6,215 nt of DNA from JBEIUO01 sp964549785 (GCA_964549785.1 CAZJXA010000199.1:1-6215); one strand, 5' to 3'. Numbered from the stretch's first letter, positions 1 to 6,166 are shown. The notes: generated by a model from the sequence alone, not told the origin. Translations and numbers: made by a program.

Positions 1-1454
1 GCGATGGTTCCGACTTGTTCGAGTTCGAGGAAGCCGTTGTGGAGGGCGTGCATGACCATCGGAGCGATGAGGGAGCCTCGCCATTCGCGGACAATCGCGA
101 AGGAAACGCCCATGATGGCAACCTGGAGCACGCCAGCGAGGTCGTACGGGTGGATGGCCCCGAAGGCGATGCTGCTGAGGACGACGGCGGCGGCCGGGCC
201 CATGCGGGAGCGGAGGGCGGTGTGAAGCGTGCCGCGGAAGAGGCATTCTTCGACGAAGGGAGCCCACACGACACTGAGGAGGGCGCTGAGGATGATGAGC
301 AGCCAGCTGTTGGCCAGTGGGGTTTCATACATAGGGACGCCGCCCGTAGCTTCGGCGGTGTCGGGGTTCGAAAACAGTTTTTGGATCACGAACCCCACGA
401 GCGACGAGACCGGCCAGCAGGCGACGAAGCCGCCGATACCGACAACGATTTCGCGAACGAAGCCTTCCCCTCGATTGAGGCCCATGTCGTCGGAAAACTC
501 CATTCGCGGAACCCCGCGGAGTCGCGGCCACAGGACGACGGTGGCGCAGCCCCAGACGAGCATTTCGTTGATGACGAGGCCGATGGGCGAGGTTTCTCCG
601 AGCAGCGCGACGGCGAGCATGACGCCGAAGATGAAGATCAGACAGAAGAGCGCGAACGTTTCGTAGTACACCTGGGCGGGGGCGGAAGGGGACTCCACGC
701 GGAACTCGACGGACCCTTTCAGAGCCGAGACGAGCCAGATGGTCAGGACAATGACTCCGCCCAAAAGAAAAATGAGGTTGAGCAGGCCCATCGTCACGAA
801 GAAGGCATTGATCTGATCTCCGCCCGATGCGGCTTCCCACCGAAGCGGGTCGCTGGCTGGCTTCCCAAGGCTGAATGCGAGTTGGGCGAACCACCCGTGT
901 CGTTCGATGACGGCGGCCCTGGCCTCAGGCGTGACGGCCCCTGCAACGGAGGATGGCTGCGCGGCGTACCAGCGGAGCATCCAGTCGATGTCGCCGGCCA
1001 AAGCGCCGCCGGGCTCGACCTCGGACTGGAGCGCGCGGAGTCGGTCGATGCCCGCGCGGGGGCCCAAGATCTCGGCGGCGACCAGGGCGACTCGAAAACG
1101 ATCGACGCGGTTATGGGCGATTTCGTCGAGGAAATCAATAGAATCCACGTCGGCTTCGGAGCCGGTCGCTTGGGGGTTGGAACTTGGCGAGACGCCCTCG
1201 TCGGCGAGTTCCTGCCTCAGTTTGATCATCAATTTGGCATTGGTTGTGAGGGAGGCGACGCCGGGGTCCGAGACTTCTTCTTTGGACGCAATGGAGTGGA
1301 GGACGCCGGAAAGCGTCGAGTCGGACAGACTGACGAGGAACTGCTGCATGAACACCGTGAGGCCCATGAGGACCACCACGGCGGCGGGCGCGAGGCGCTT
1401 GAGCCATCCGTTGGAAGGGTGTTCATCATCAAAGACCGACGGGAGGATTCGCAT
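1..1454 (-). CDS. CPBP-family intramembrane metalloprotease (C-terminus cut by window edge)
   Basis: I translated this gene by hand; 484 codons read without a stop to the window edge, so the C-terminus is missing. The three CPBP (CAAX protease/Abi) motifs are present in order: EECLFRG (E402, E403, R407), FGAIH (F431, H435) and HALHN (H469, N473). In this family these residues form the metal-binding active site within the membrane. Likely membrane helices lie near residues 21-41, 215-243, 263-286, 290-310, 334-358, 382-405, 418-440, 440-457 and 459-478. An unusual soluble region of about 170 residues (45-214) lies between the first and second helices. The start is the ATG at 1454: the frame is closed by TGA at 1493-1491 and no other ATG or GTG lies between. 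No clear Shine-Dalgarno sequence is seen. The gene lies 80 bp downstream of the GYF_2/DUF4190 gene on the same strand. The natural substrate is unknown; CPBP members process prenylated proteins or peptides, or act in bacteriocin immunity. Confidence 0.88.
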   Translation of the reverse strand, partial: MRILPSVFDDEHPSNGWLKRLAPAAVVVLMGLTVFMQQFLVSLSDSTLSGVLHSIASKEEVSDPGVASLTTNAKLMIKLRQELADEGVSPSSNPQATGSEADVDSIDFLDEIAHNRVDRFRVALVAAEILGPRAGIDRLRALQSEVEPGGALAGDIDWMLRWYAAQPSSVAGAVTPEARAAVIERHGWFAQLAFSLGKPASDPLRWEAASGGDQINAFFVTMGLLNLIFLLGGVIVLTIWLVSALKGSVEFRVESPSAPAQVYYETFALFCLIFIFGVMLAVALLGETSPIGLVINEMLVWGCATVVLWPRLRGVPRMEFSDDMGLNRGEGFVREIVVGIGGFVACWPVSSLVGFVIQKLFSNPDTAEATGGVPMYETPLANSWLLIILSALLSVVWAPFVEECLFRGTLHTALRSRMGPAAAVVLSSIAFGAIHPYDLAGVLQVAIMGVSFAIVREWRGSLIAPMVMHALHNGFLELEQVGTI

Positions 1455-1534
1455 TCGAGAAGCGCCATGGTGACGATCGGAAAGGGGCGGTCAAGATAGG
1501 GACGTTTGGCACGAAGAGCGTGTCCTCACGACCG

Positions 1535-2098
1535 TCAGATGAGACGCGATGCGCCGAAGGCGATCATGCCGAGGGTGGCGAGAACTCCCATAACGACCCC
1601 GAACCACGCCCGACCGCGGCCGAGCAGCCCGGGTTGGCGGGAGGTCTCCCGCAGACCGAGGATGCCGAAGAGGNNNNNNNNNNAGAGGAGTGCAAACGGG
1701 CCGAAGATGCCGACGAGCGAAAAAATGCCGAAGTACCCGGCGATGATGCAATATCCGGAGCGACCAACGGGGATGAGCCACCGCAAACCTGCGTCGGGCG
1801 CGATCGTCGCCGGCCGGCTGACCATTCCCGGGTATACGGGGGGGGCGGAGGGTGTGACAAGGAGTCCGGCTTGAAGCGCGGTCGCGAGTCGCGGGATACC
1901 GCCTGCGGCCGACCAGCGTTCCATTCCGACCGTCCAAACCGGCGTATCGGCGCGAACGGAACCGGTGTGGATGAGGCTGATGAACGACGAGTGGTCGAGC
2001 GGCCCGATTTGGTGCGTGCCGATGGCGTAATACCAAGTCGGTTGGCCGGCGGGCGCGATCGATGAAGCGGCAGGCTGTTTGGAATCGGGTGTGGTCAT
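1535..2098 (-). CDS. GYF_2 (DUF4339) plus DUF4190 membrane protein, interrupted by a 10-N gap
   Basis: The protein is about 187 codons long as assembled. Residues 21-80 look like a GYF_2 domain: a WYYA start, the central IGPLD, and a VWTVGMERW end, a fold often found at the N-terminus of bacterial membrane proteins and thought to mediate protein contacts. A Pro/Ala-rich linker follows (about 81-108). The C-terminal part (about 113-180) resembles DUF4190, with two hydrophobic helices around a polar turn (LRETSRQPGLLGRGRAWFGVVMG, split here as LRETSRQ and GRAWFGVVMG). The start ATG at 2098 overlaps the stop of the upstream zinc-ribbon gene in an ATGA, so translational coupling is likely. Four codons (139-142) are ambiguous because of the N run. 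Collapsing the gap on its flanking AGAGG repeat keeps the frame and gives 182 residues. Function is unknown; the context suggests a membrane partner of its neighbours. Confidence 0.85.
   Translation of the reverse strand: MTTPDSKQPAASSIAPAGQPTWYYAIGTHQIGPLDHSSFISLIHTGSVRADTPVWTVGMERWSAAGGIPRLATALQAGLLVTPSAPPVYPGMVSRPATIAPDAGLRWLIPVGRSGYCIIAGYFGIFSLVGIFGPFALLXXXXLFGILGLRETSRQPGLLGRGRAWFGVVMGVLATLGMIAFGASRLI
1674..1683. other. Assembly gap (10 N), probably an unmerged contig overlap
   Basis: Ten N bases interrupt the DUF4190 part of the gene at 1535-2098. The plus strand reads AGAGG immediately before the gap and AGAGG immediately after it. Merging the two copies removes 15 bases, keeps the reading frame and gives the continuous helix FALLFGILGLRE, which fits the DUF4190 pattern without extra residues. 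The gap is therefore probably a scaffolding placeholder rather than missing sequence. This is inference from family recall and frame. Confidence 0.9.
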
Positions 2099-3153
2099 GA
2101 ACGCATTTCGGATTCGCTGCGGGGTTGGAGCGGGACGGCGTGGTCGGGTGCGAGAAGGATTTCGTCACCCGGGGGCGCGGGCGCGAGATAGTTGGCTTGG
2201 GGTTTGCGGTTGGCCGGGCCCGACCAGACGCGCTGCGGGCACTCTGCAGGGACGGTGGAAGGATCGTGCCGCGGGGCGGCCACATCCATGCGGGCGACGA
2301 TCCGATCGCTGCCGCGACGGTCGGCGGCGAGCGACTCGTCGCGGTTGATAAGAACCCATTTCATCAGGTTGCCAGTCTGCATGATGGCCATCAGACCGAT
2401 GCCGAAGCAGATGACCAGCCCGATGGCGAAAATACTTCCCAAAGGGCCGAGGACGAATGTGAAGATGCCGCGGCTCACCGTGGGAAGGAAGGTGAATCCC
2501 GACGCGAGGCCGATCGTGACGAAAACAAGCGTCCAAGGGAACAGACGGAGTCGGGCGGCGACGGCGTCGTCTTCGGCCCAGTCGCAGAGTCGGGCGAAGT
2601 AGATGCAGACGGGACCGAGGCCCAACAGGGCGCCGGACATCAGGATGAGTGAAATGATGTGAATCGCGTTGGCGACTGCGGGGATGGGAGTGAAGTGAGC
2701 AACGCCAGCGAGGCCAAAGCCGAAAACCCAGCCGACTTGAGAGAAGCGAGCGGACCACCGGACGAAGGCCCAATCTTGGTGCGGTGGGGCCGGGCGGCAG
2801 GCTTGGGCGGGCCGCGGCGAAAGCATCGTCCAGACGGCAAAAAGCCACGCCAGCGAGGCGAGAACGCCGAAAGCGATCGGGGGGAGCAAAGGAAAACCGA
2901 ACCGAAGGGCGCTCGCGAACCACAGCACCGATGCGGCGAACGGGAGCGTGGCGACGACGAGCGTGACTCCCGCACGGTTGAGGCCTTGAAGGAACCCCAC
3001 CGGCATCAGAACGATCGACTCGGTGGAGTAGTACGCGGCCTTGGTACGGATGGGCGTGCCGCATTCCGGGCAACGGCCGGGCGCGCGGAGTCCGACGAGG
3101 TTGTAGCTGCAGGAAAGACAAAGGCGATCAGGGTCAGCGACTTGAGATTTCAT
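2095..3153 (-). CDS. Zinc-ribbon multipass membrane protein of unknown function
   Basis: The 352-residue product begins with a small zinc ribbon: C12-x2-C15 and C28-x2-C31 around a YNLVGLRAPGR loop. Such N-terminal ribbons on membrane proteins are common in Planctomycetota. About six hydrophobic segments follow (near 62-82, 88-111, 137-157, 163-188, 205-222 and 228-260). A polar, Pro/Arg-rich tail of about 85 residues is probably cytoplasmic. I chose the ATG at 3153 because it lies ten residues before the ribbon with a GAG element 6-9 bases upstream. An in-frame TTG at 3183 would add ten residues and is less likely. The stop overlaps the next start (ATGA), so this appears to be the first gene of a transcription unit with the GYF_2/DUF4190 gene. 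I recognise no enzymatic motif. A structural or sensory membrane role is possible but unsupported. Confidence 0.85.
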   Translation of the reverse strand: MKSQVADPDRLCLSCSYNLVGLRAPGRCPECGTPIRTKAAYYSTESIVLMPVGFLQGLNRAGVTLVVATLPFAASVLWFASALRFGFPLLPPIAFGVLASLAWLFAVWTMLSPRPAQACRPAPPHQDWAFVRWSARFSQVGWVFGFGLAGVAHFTPIPAVANAIHIISLILMSGALLGLGPVCIYFARLCDWAEDDAVAARLRLFPWTLVFVTIGLASGFTFLPTVSRGIFTFVLGPLGSIFAIGLVICFGIGLMAIMQTGNLMKWVLINRDESLAADRRGSDRIVARMDVAAPRHDPSTVPAECPQRVWSGPANRKPQANYLAPAPPGDEILLAPDHAVPLQPRSESEMRS

Positions 3154-3189
3154 GGAGAGCTCGTTGTTCGGAACACCCTTCAACGGCGG

Positions 3190-3291
3190 TTTACGACAGA
3201 GTTCGCAGAGAATACCCAGAAAGACGCGGACGCGGGTTCAAGGCAACGGCATTCACGCCTGGAGAGCACGGAGCCACGCAGGAAAGAGGTT
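3190..3291. repeat. Degenerate CACGGAG/CAGAG-type repeat stretch in intergenic DNA
   Basis: The gap between the zinc-ribbon gene and purQ contains two purine-rich pieces, GACAGAGTTCGCAGAGAA near 3195-3212 and GAGAGCACGGAGCCACGCAG near 3262-3281, each followed by an AGAAAGA or GGAAAGAGG tail. They resemble a decayed copy of the intergenic repeats built on CACGGAG and CACAGAG units that are scattered through many environmental genomes and often give rise to spurious ORF calls. This is pattern recall; whether the element is dispersed in this genome cannot be seen from the window. Confidence 0.35.
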
Positions 3292-3304
3292 TCGAAGCAA
3301 ACCT
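3287..3304 (-). terminator. Possible weak stem-loop downstream of purQ
   Basis: AGGTTT and AAACCT form a perfect 6-bp inverted repeat around a 6-base loop, 50 bases past the purQ stop on the minus strand, followed there by CTTTCC. A second AT-rich 6-bp hairpin (GAAAAC, loop of 3, GTTTTC) sits nearer at 3333-3347. Neither has a GC-rich stem with a clean T tract, so a rho-independent terminator is only a weak suggestion. Confidence 0.25.
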
Positions 3305-3353
3305 GATCGCGTTGAAACACCGAGGCGCGAATGAAAACAGGGTTTTCGCAGAG

Positions 3354-4175
3354 TCACTTTCCGGCGGTCGCGGCGACTACGGCGTTGCGAAAGATCGTGA
3401 GCCCGGGCGTGGGCTTGCTTCGCAGCGCGGGCGAAAGGCGCGTCCAGTAGGGGTGGCGCGTCCACTCCAGGAATCGTTCGGGATGAGGCATGAGGCCGAA
3501 GATGCGGCCCGTGGGGTCGCATATTCCGGCAATGGCGCGGGCCGACCCGTTGAAGTTGTCGAGATAGGTGAGAGCGATCTGGCCCCGGGCCTCTAACGCA
3601 TCGAGCACGTCTTCCGAAGCGGCTTGAAAGCGGCCCTCGCCGTGGGCCACGGGCAGAAGCATGATGTCGTGAAGGTCGGGGGATGGTCCGGACTCCGGGG
3701 CAAAGGGTTCCGCGAGCCCTTGTGTCCATATACAGACCGAGCGCGGCGGGGTTGCAACGCCCACCCAGCGATCAACGAAGCGGCCGCCGACGTTGTCGGC
3801 GAGCGCGACGGTTTGCCTTGGTGCTTGAGCCTCTTGCCAACCATTGTCCGGGCCGGGCAGCAACCCGACCTGCACCAAGACCTGAAAGCCGTTGCAGGCG
3901 CCGATCATGGGAACGCCGCGGCGGGCCGCCTCCTGGAGGGCGGGGTAGAGCGACTCACGCACCTTCATGGCCAGAACCCGGCCGGAGGCGATGTCGTCGC
4001 CGTAACTGAAACCGCCCGGAAAACCGATCAGGTCGGCACCTTCCAGCAGCGATGGTCGGGCGATAAGGCGATCGATGTGAACGAGTTCCGGGGCGGCACC
4101 CGCCATTTGGAAGCCGCGGCACATCTCGGCGTCGCAATTGGTACCGGGTGCTCGGACGACAAGGGCCTTGGGCAT
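3354..4175 (-). CDS. purQ: Phosphoribosylformylglycinamidine synthase, glutaminase subunit PurQ
   Basis: The 273-residue product is a class I glutamine amidotransferase. It releases ammonia from glutamine for conversion of FGAR to FGAM in de novo purine synthesis, working in the cytoplasm with PurL and PurS. Visible motifs are VVRAPGTNCDAE (residues 6-17), GFPGGFSYGDDIASG (51-65), the nucleophile loop GACNGFQVL with Cys94, PVAHGEGRF (175-183) and the catalytic pair in MPHPER (His231, Glu233). It is longer than the ~225-residue Bacillus-type PurQ. The extra length lies mainly at about 105-172 between the nucleophile and HGEGRF, as in the long forms seen in other phyla and in the glutaminase domain of fused PurL. 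The start ATG at 4175 gives the canonical MPKALVVRAPG. No Shine-Dalgarno sequence precedes it. It is divergent from the DUF1015 gene across 47 bp; purS and purL are not in the window. Confidence 0.96.
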   Translation of the reverse strand: MPKALVVRAPGTNCDAEMCRGFQMAGAAPELVHIDRLIARPSLLEGADLIGFPGGFSYGDDIASGRVLAMKVRESLYPALQEAARRGVPMIGACNGFQVLVQVGLLPGPDNGWQEAQAPRQTVALADNVGGRFVDRWVGVATPPRSVCIWTQGLAEPFAPESGPSPDLHDIMLLPVAHGEGRFQAASEDVLDALEARGQIALTYLDNFNGSARAIAGICDPTGRIFGLMPHPERFLEWTRHPYWTRLSPALRSKPTPGLTIFRNAVVAATAGK

Positions 4176-4232
4176 AGGTTTTCAAGGGTACGCGGAGTGC
4201 AGACGTGGTACGCTTTCGGCCTATGCCCAAGG
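4166..4232. repeat. 13-bp perfect inverted repeat around the two divergent start codons
   Basis: CCTTGGGCATAGG at 4166-4178 is the exact reverse complement of CCTATGCCCAAGG at 4220-4232. Each arm contains a start codon (purQ at 4175, DUF1015 at 4223), the three bases before it and the first codons encoding Met-Pro-Lys. The two genes thus start in identical sequence context. Confidence 0.9.
4176..4222. promoter_or_regulatory. Divergent control region between purQ and the DUF1015 gene
   Basis: Only 47 bp separate the two divergent start codons, so both promoters must lie here or inside the opposing gene. A TACGCT hexamer (4209-4214) lies 8 bases before the DUF1015 ATG. A TACCCT hexamer on the minus strand (4190-4185) lies 9 bases before the purQ ATG. 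Both resemble the TAAACT -10 of the rRNA promoter in this window. That spacing and the absence of Shine-Dalgarno sequences would fit leaderless or nearly leaderless mRNAs. GGTACGC occurs twice in direct orientation, at 4187-4193 and 4207-4213, 20 bp apart, overlapping both hexamers. No good -35 is seen for either promoter, so the promoter calls are inference. Confidence 0.4.
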
Positions 4233-5566
4233 TCTATCCATTCCGGCCTGTTGTTTACGCGGATCGAACGGACCTCTCGACGGTGGTCGCGCCCCCGTAT
4301 GACGTATTGGACGCGGCCGGCAGGCAGCGGCTGCTTCAGAAGGACAGCGCGAACATCGTGGGGATCGACCTGCCGCACACGCCCGCGAAAGAGTTGGGGC
4401 CGCAGGCGGCGTATGACGGCGCGGGGGTTGCGCTCGCGGCCATGATGGACTCAAAGACCCTCACGCGGCTGCCCTTGCCGACGATGTTCGCGTATCGCCA
4501 GACGTTTAAGGACGCCGATGGGCGTACTTCGGTGCAGCGATGCGGGATGGCGTGCTGCATCGAGGCTCAGCCCTTTGGGCCGCGGAAGGGTGGGGGCGTT
4601 CTGCCGCACGAGGAGACCTTTAGCGGGCCGAAGGAGGACCGGTTCGCGCTCATGAAGGCGACCAAGGCGCAGTTGTCGCCGATCTTTGGGCTGCACGCGG
4701 ACGAAGAGGGCAAGGCGACCAAACTCCTGAAGACGGTGATGGGGAAGCGCAAGCCGGATCGGACCGCCAAGACCGATGACGGCACGTTGCACGAGGTGTG
4801 GCAGATTCAGGATTCGGCAACTCTGCGGGGGTATGAGGACGCTTTGGAGGGGCAGGATGTTTTCATTGCCGACGGGCACCATCGCTATTCGACCGGCTTG
4901 AACTATCTGAAAATGCTGGAGGCGGCGGGAGAAGTGCCGTCGAATCACGCCGCGCGACGGACGATGTTTGTGCTGATCGGGATGAGCGATCCAGGGCTGG
5001 TGATCTGGCCGACGCACCGGGTGCTGGGGGGGATGAAGGCGTACACGTTGGACGCATTCCTAACGGCCGCGGCAGAAGACATCCGGATGGAGGAAGTGGC
5101 GGGGGGGTTAGCCGAGTTGAACGCCGCGCTGCAATCGGGTTCGCATTTGGGCGAACGGCGCTTCGGGGTTCACGACTTTGCGAGCGGGCGGGGCTTTGTG
5201 GGGGTTCCAGCGCACGAGGACCCGCTGGCAGAGCGGTTCCCGGCGAAGCCCCGGGCGTGGCGAGATCTGACGGTGGCGTTCGTCCAGTACGTGATCGTTG
5301 AGAAAATTTGCCAATCGAAATTGAACGGCACCGAGCCGGTGCGGTGGGCCTTCCCGCACACGATTGCGGAGGTAGAGGGGATCGGGAAAGGGCTAGAAAC
5401 CGGCGCAGGGGGCGGGAAGAACTTCGCCCAGGTGGCGATCATCGTGCGCCCCACGCCGCTGGCGGCGGTGAAGGACGTGAGCCGGGCGAATGAACTCATG
5501 CCCCAGAAAAGCACGTTCTTCTATCCAAAGTTGGCGACGGGGCTGTTTTTGAATCTGCTGGAGTAG
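4223..5566 (+). CDS. DUF1015 family protein
   Basis: The 447-residue product shows the hallmarks of the DUF1015 family (PF06245) along its full length: an IRPFR-like start (VYPFRP), VAPPYDVL (22-29), LPHEETFSGPKEDR (127-140), SPIFGLH (152-158), ADGHHRYSTGLNYL (216-229), WPTHR (262-266) and a C-terminal MPQKSTFFYPKLATGL (426-441). It has no signal peptide or membrane helices, so it is probably cytosolic. The conserved His/Asp/Glu positions (H129, E130, D217, H219, H220) suggest a metal- or phosphate-binding enzyme, but I know of no established reaction. I chose ATG at 4223 because it gives the usual family N-terminus; the GTG at 4205 would only add six atypical residues. It is divergent from purQ, and followed by about 110 bp before the rRNA promoter. 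Confidence 0.93.
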   Translation: MPKVYPFRPVVYADRTDLSTVVAPPYDVLDAAGRQRLLQKDSANIVGIDLPHTPAKELGPQAAYDGAGVALAAMMDSKTLTRLPLPTMFAYRQTFKDADGRTSVQRCGMACCIEAQPFGPRKGGGVLPHEETFSGPKEDRFALMKATKAQLSPIFGLHADEEGKATKLLKTVMGKRKPDRTAKTDDGTLHEVWQIQDSATLRGYEDALEGQDVFIADGHHRYSTGLNYLKMLEAAGEVPSNHAARRTMFVLIGMSDPGLVIWPTHRVLGGMKAYTLDAFLTAAAEDIRMEEVAGGLAELNAALQSGSHLGERRFGVHDFASGRGFVGVPAHEDPLAERFPAKPRAWRDLTVAFVQYVIVEKICQSKLNGTEPVRWAFPHTIAEVEGIGKGLETGAGGGKNFAQVAIIVRPTPLAAVKDVSRANELMPQKSTFFYPKLATGLFLNLLE

Positions 5567-5653
5567 GGGTTGGGTGGCATCGCGGCGCGCGAGGGGCGCA
5601 TTCATCCCTTCCGAAACCCTTAAAACGATGGCCAAATGAGGTTTACGCGCTAG
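5567..5653. other. Non-coding spacer after the DUF1015 gene
   Basis: I see no gene here. An AAACC/GGTTT pair near 5614-5645 encloses an 18-base loop and lacks a T tract, so I do not call a terminator. Termination of the DUF1015 transcript before the rRNA promoter is not visible. Confidence 0.4.
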
Positions 5654-5683
5654 ACACAAGAAACTTGAACACAAGAGGCTTGA
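5654..5683 (+). repeat. Tandem 15-bp repeat at the rRNA promoter -35
   Basis: ACACAAGAAACTTGA (5654-5668) is followed directly by ACACAAGAGGCTTGA (5669-5683), differing at two positions. The end of the second copy supplies the TTGA of the -35 hexamer TTGACT; the first copy ends in TTGAAC, a second, weaker -35-like hexamer 15 bp upstream. Confidence 0.85.
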
Positions 5684-5707
5684 CTGGACGGGGCGATTCG
5701 CTAAACT
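5680..5707 (+). promoter_or_regulatory. Sigma-70-type promoter for the 16S rRNA transcript
   Basis: TTGACT (5680-5685) and TAAACT (5702-5707) are separated by 16 bp, a good housekeeping promoter on the rRNA strand. Transcription would start near 5714, about 450 nt before the mature 16S 5' end. It is the best promoter match I found in the window. A second promoter nearer the 16S gene cannot be excluded. Confidence 0.65.
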
Positions 5708-5805
5708 TCACTCCTGTCTCTGAACAGGGCAACCGCCCGGGCGAGCCGCCCGATCGATGCCGCATCCTTGAAAAGTAAACAGTTGGGAAACCGCACGAGA
5801 ATGTG

Positions 5806-5858
5806 CGTTCGTGATACTGGTAAACACCTAGGCTCTCTGATCGGGGCTTTCACGAACG
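5806..5858 (+). other. 9-bp long-range stem in the rRNA leader
   Basis: CGTTCGTGA (5806-5814) pairs perfectly with TCACGAACG (5850-5858) across a 35-base loop, within which GGT/ACC around AAAC (5819-5828) can form a small inner hairpin. It is the longest-range perfect inverted repeat in the leader. Confidence 0.55.
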
Positions 5859-5998
5859 ATCCAATAACTTTTCGGCCCGAGGGCCGAGTAAGGTCGATCA
5901 GGCAGATGGTTCACAGCCTTTCTGCAGCAGACATTTTCGTGTGCCTTGTCGGTCTTGGACCCCCGTTTGAGACTGGCAGGGAGTGAATGTTCGCAAAT

Positions 5999-6019
5999 CC
6001 GTCGACGAGCCGTCGATGG
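5999..6019 (+). other. Strong 9-bp hairpin in the rRNA leader
   Basis: CCGTCGACG and CGTCGATGG pair over nine positions (one G-U) around an AGC loop. No T tract follows, so it is not a typical terminator; a processing or folding role is more likely. Confidence 0.6.
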
Positions 6020-6139
6020 CGGTCGTGGTTGGTGTCAAAGCCAATCCCGGTCGAAGACCGCTCTCGGAGGTGCTTTGCGCCCGCAAGGGTTTGAGGTGTT
6101 TTCGAGGGTAACATGGTTAAAACTTCGTTTGAAATTCAT

Positions 6140-6153
6140 CCGCCGCAAGGCGG
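6140..6153 (+). other. GNRA-capped hairpin just before the 16S gene
   Basis: CCGCC and GGCGG form a 5-bp GC stem closed by a GCAA tetraloop, 14 bases before the predicted mature 5' end. The position suggests a role in 5'-end processing of the 16S precursor. Confidence 0.5.
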
Positions 6154-6166
6154 GTATAACGAAAAT

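Larger units (their letters stand above)
5714..6166 (+). other. Hairpin-rich 5' leader of the 16S rRNA transcript
   Basis: This stretch has no credible protein gene; the short open frames in it have no family features and one runs into the rRNA. It would be the pre-rRNA leader. Reading along it I find perfect or near-perfect stems: CCTGT/ACAGG (5713-5728), CGGGCG/CGCCCG (5738-5752, 3-base loop), a 9-bp long-range stem (5806-5858), TCGGCC/GGCCGA with a CGAG tetraloop (5872-5887), a 9-bp stem (5999-6019), GGTTGG/CCAATC (6027-6046), CGGTC/GACCG (6048-6060) and CCGCC/GGCGG with a GCAA loop (6140-6153). These probably serve in RNase processing, antitermination or ribosome assembly. I found no certain boxA; CGTTTGAAA near 6126-6134 is a weak candidate. 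One arm of the 16S processing stalk should lie near the end, but its partner lies outside the window. Confidence 0.6.

Noticed and set aside
1229..1468. Minus-strand ATG at 1468 as the start of a separate small gene before the protease
   Set aside because: This frame is Ser/Pro-rich and out of phase with the catalytic motifs. The ATG at 1454 opens the frame that carries all three CPBP motifs.
15..1499. Open frame of 494 codons on the plus strand opposite the CPBP gene
   Set aside because: Its codons are the exact reverse complements of the CPBP codons. Stops there would need TTA, CTA or TCA in the real gene, which are rare in this GC-rich DNA. The product is low-complexity Asp/Glu/His/Gly/Arg with no family features.
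2125..2652. Plus-strand open frame opposite the zinc-ribbon gene
   Set aside because: It has acidic, repetitive composition and lies wholly antisense to a well-supported gene; it is a shadow frame.
3209..3241. TTGAAC and TATTCT on the minus strand as the promoter of the membrane unit
   Set aside because: The spacing is 21 bp, too long for a standard promoter, and no better pair was found in the 200-bp gap.
5872..5887. TCGGCC-CGAG-GGCCGA hairpin as a rho-independent terminator
   Set aside because: No T tract follows on either strand, and terminating here would cut the rRNA transcript; it is more likely a leader stem.
5768..5986. 72-codon open frame in the rRNA leader
   Set aside because: It starts at TTG, has no ribosome binding site or recognisable motif, and lies within the probable pre-rRNA leader, overlapping several stems.
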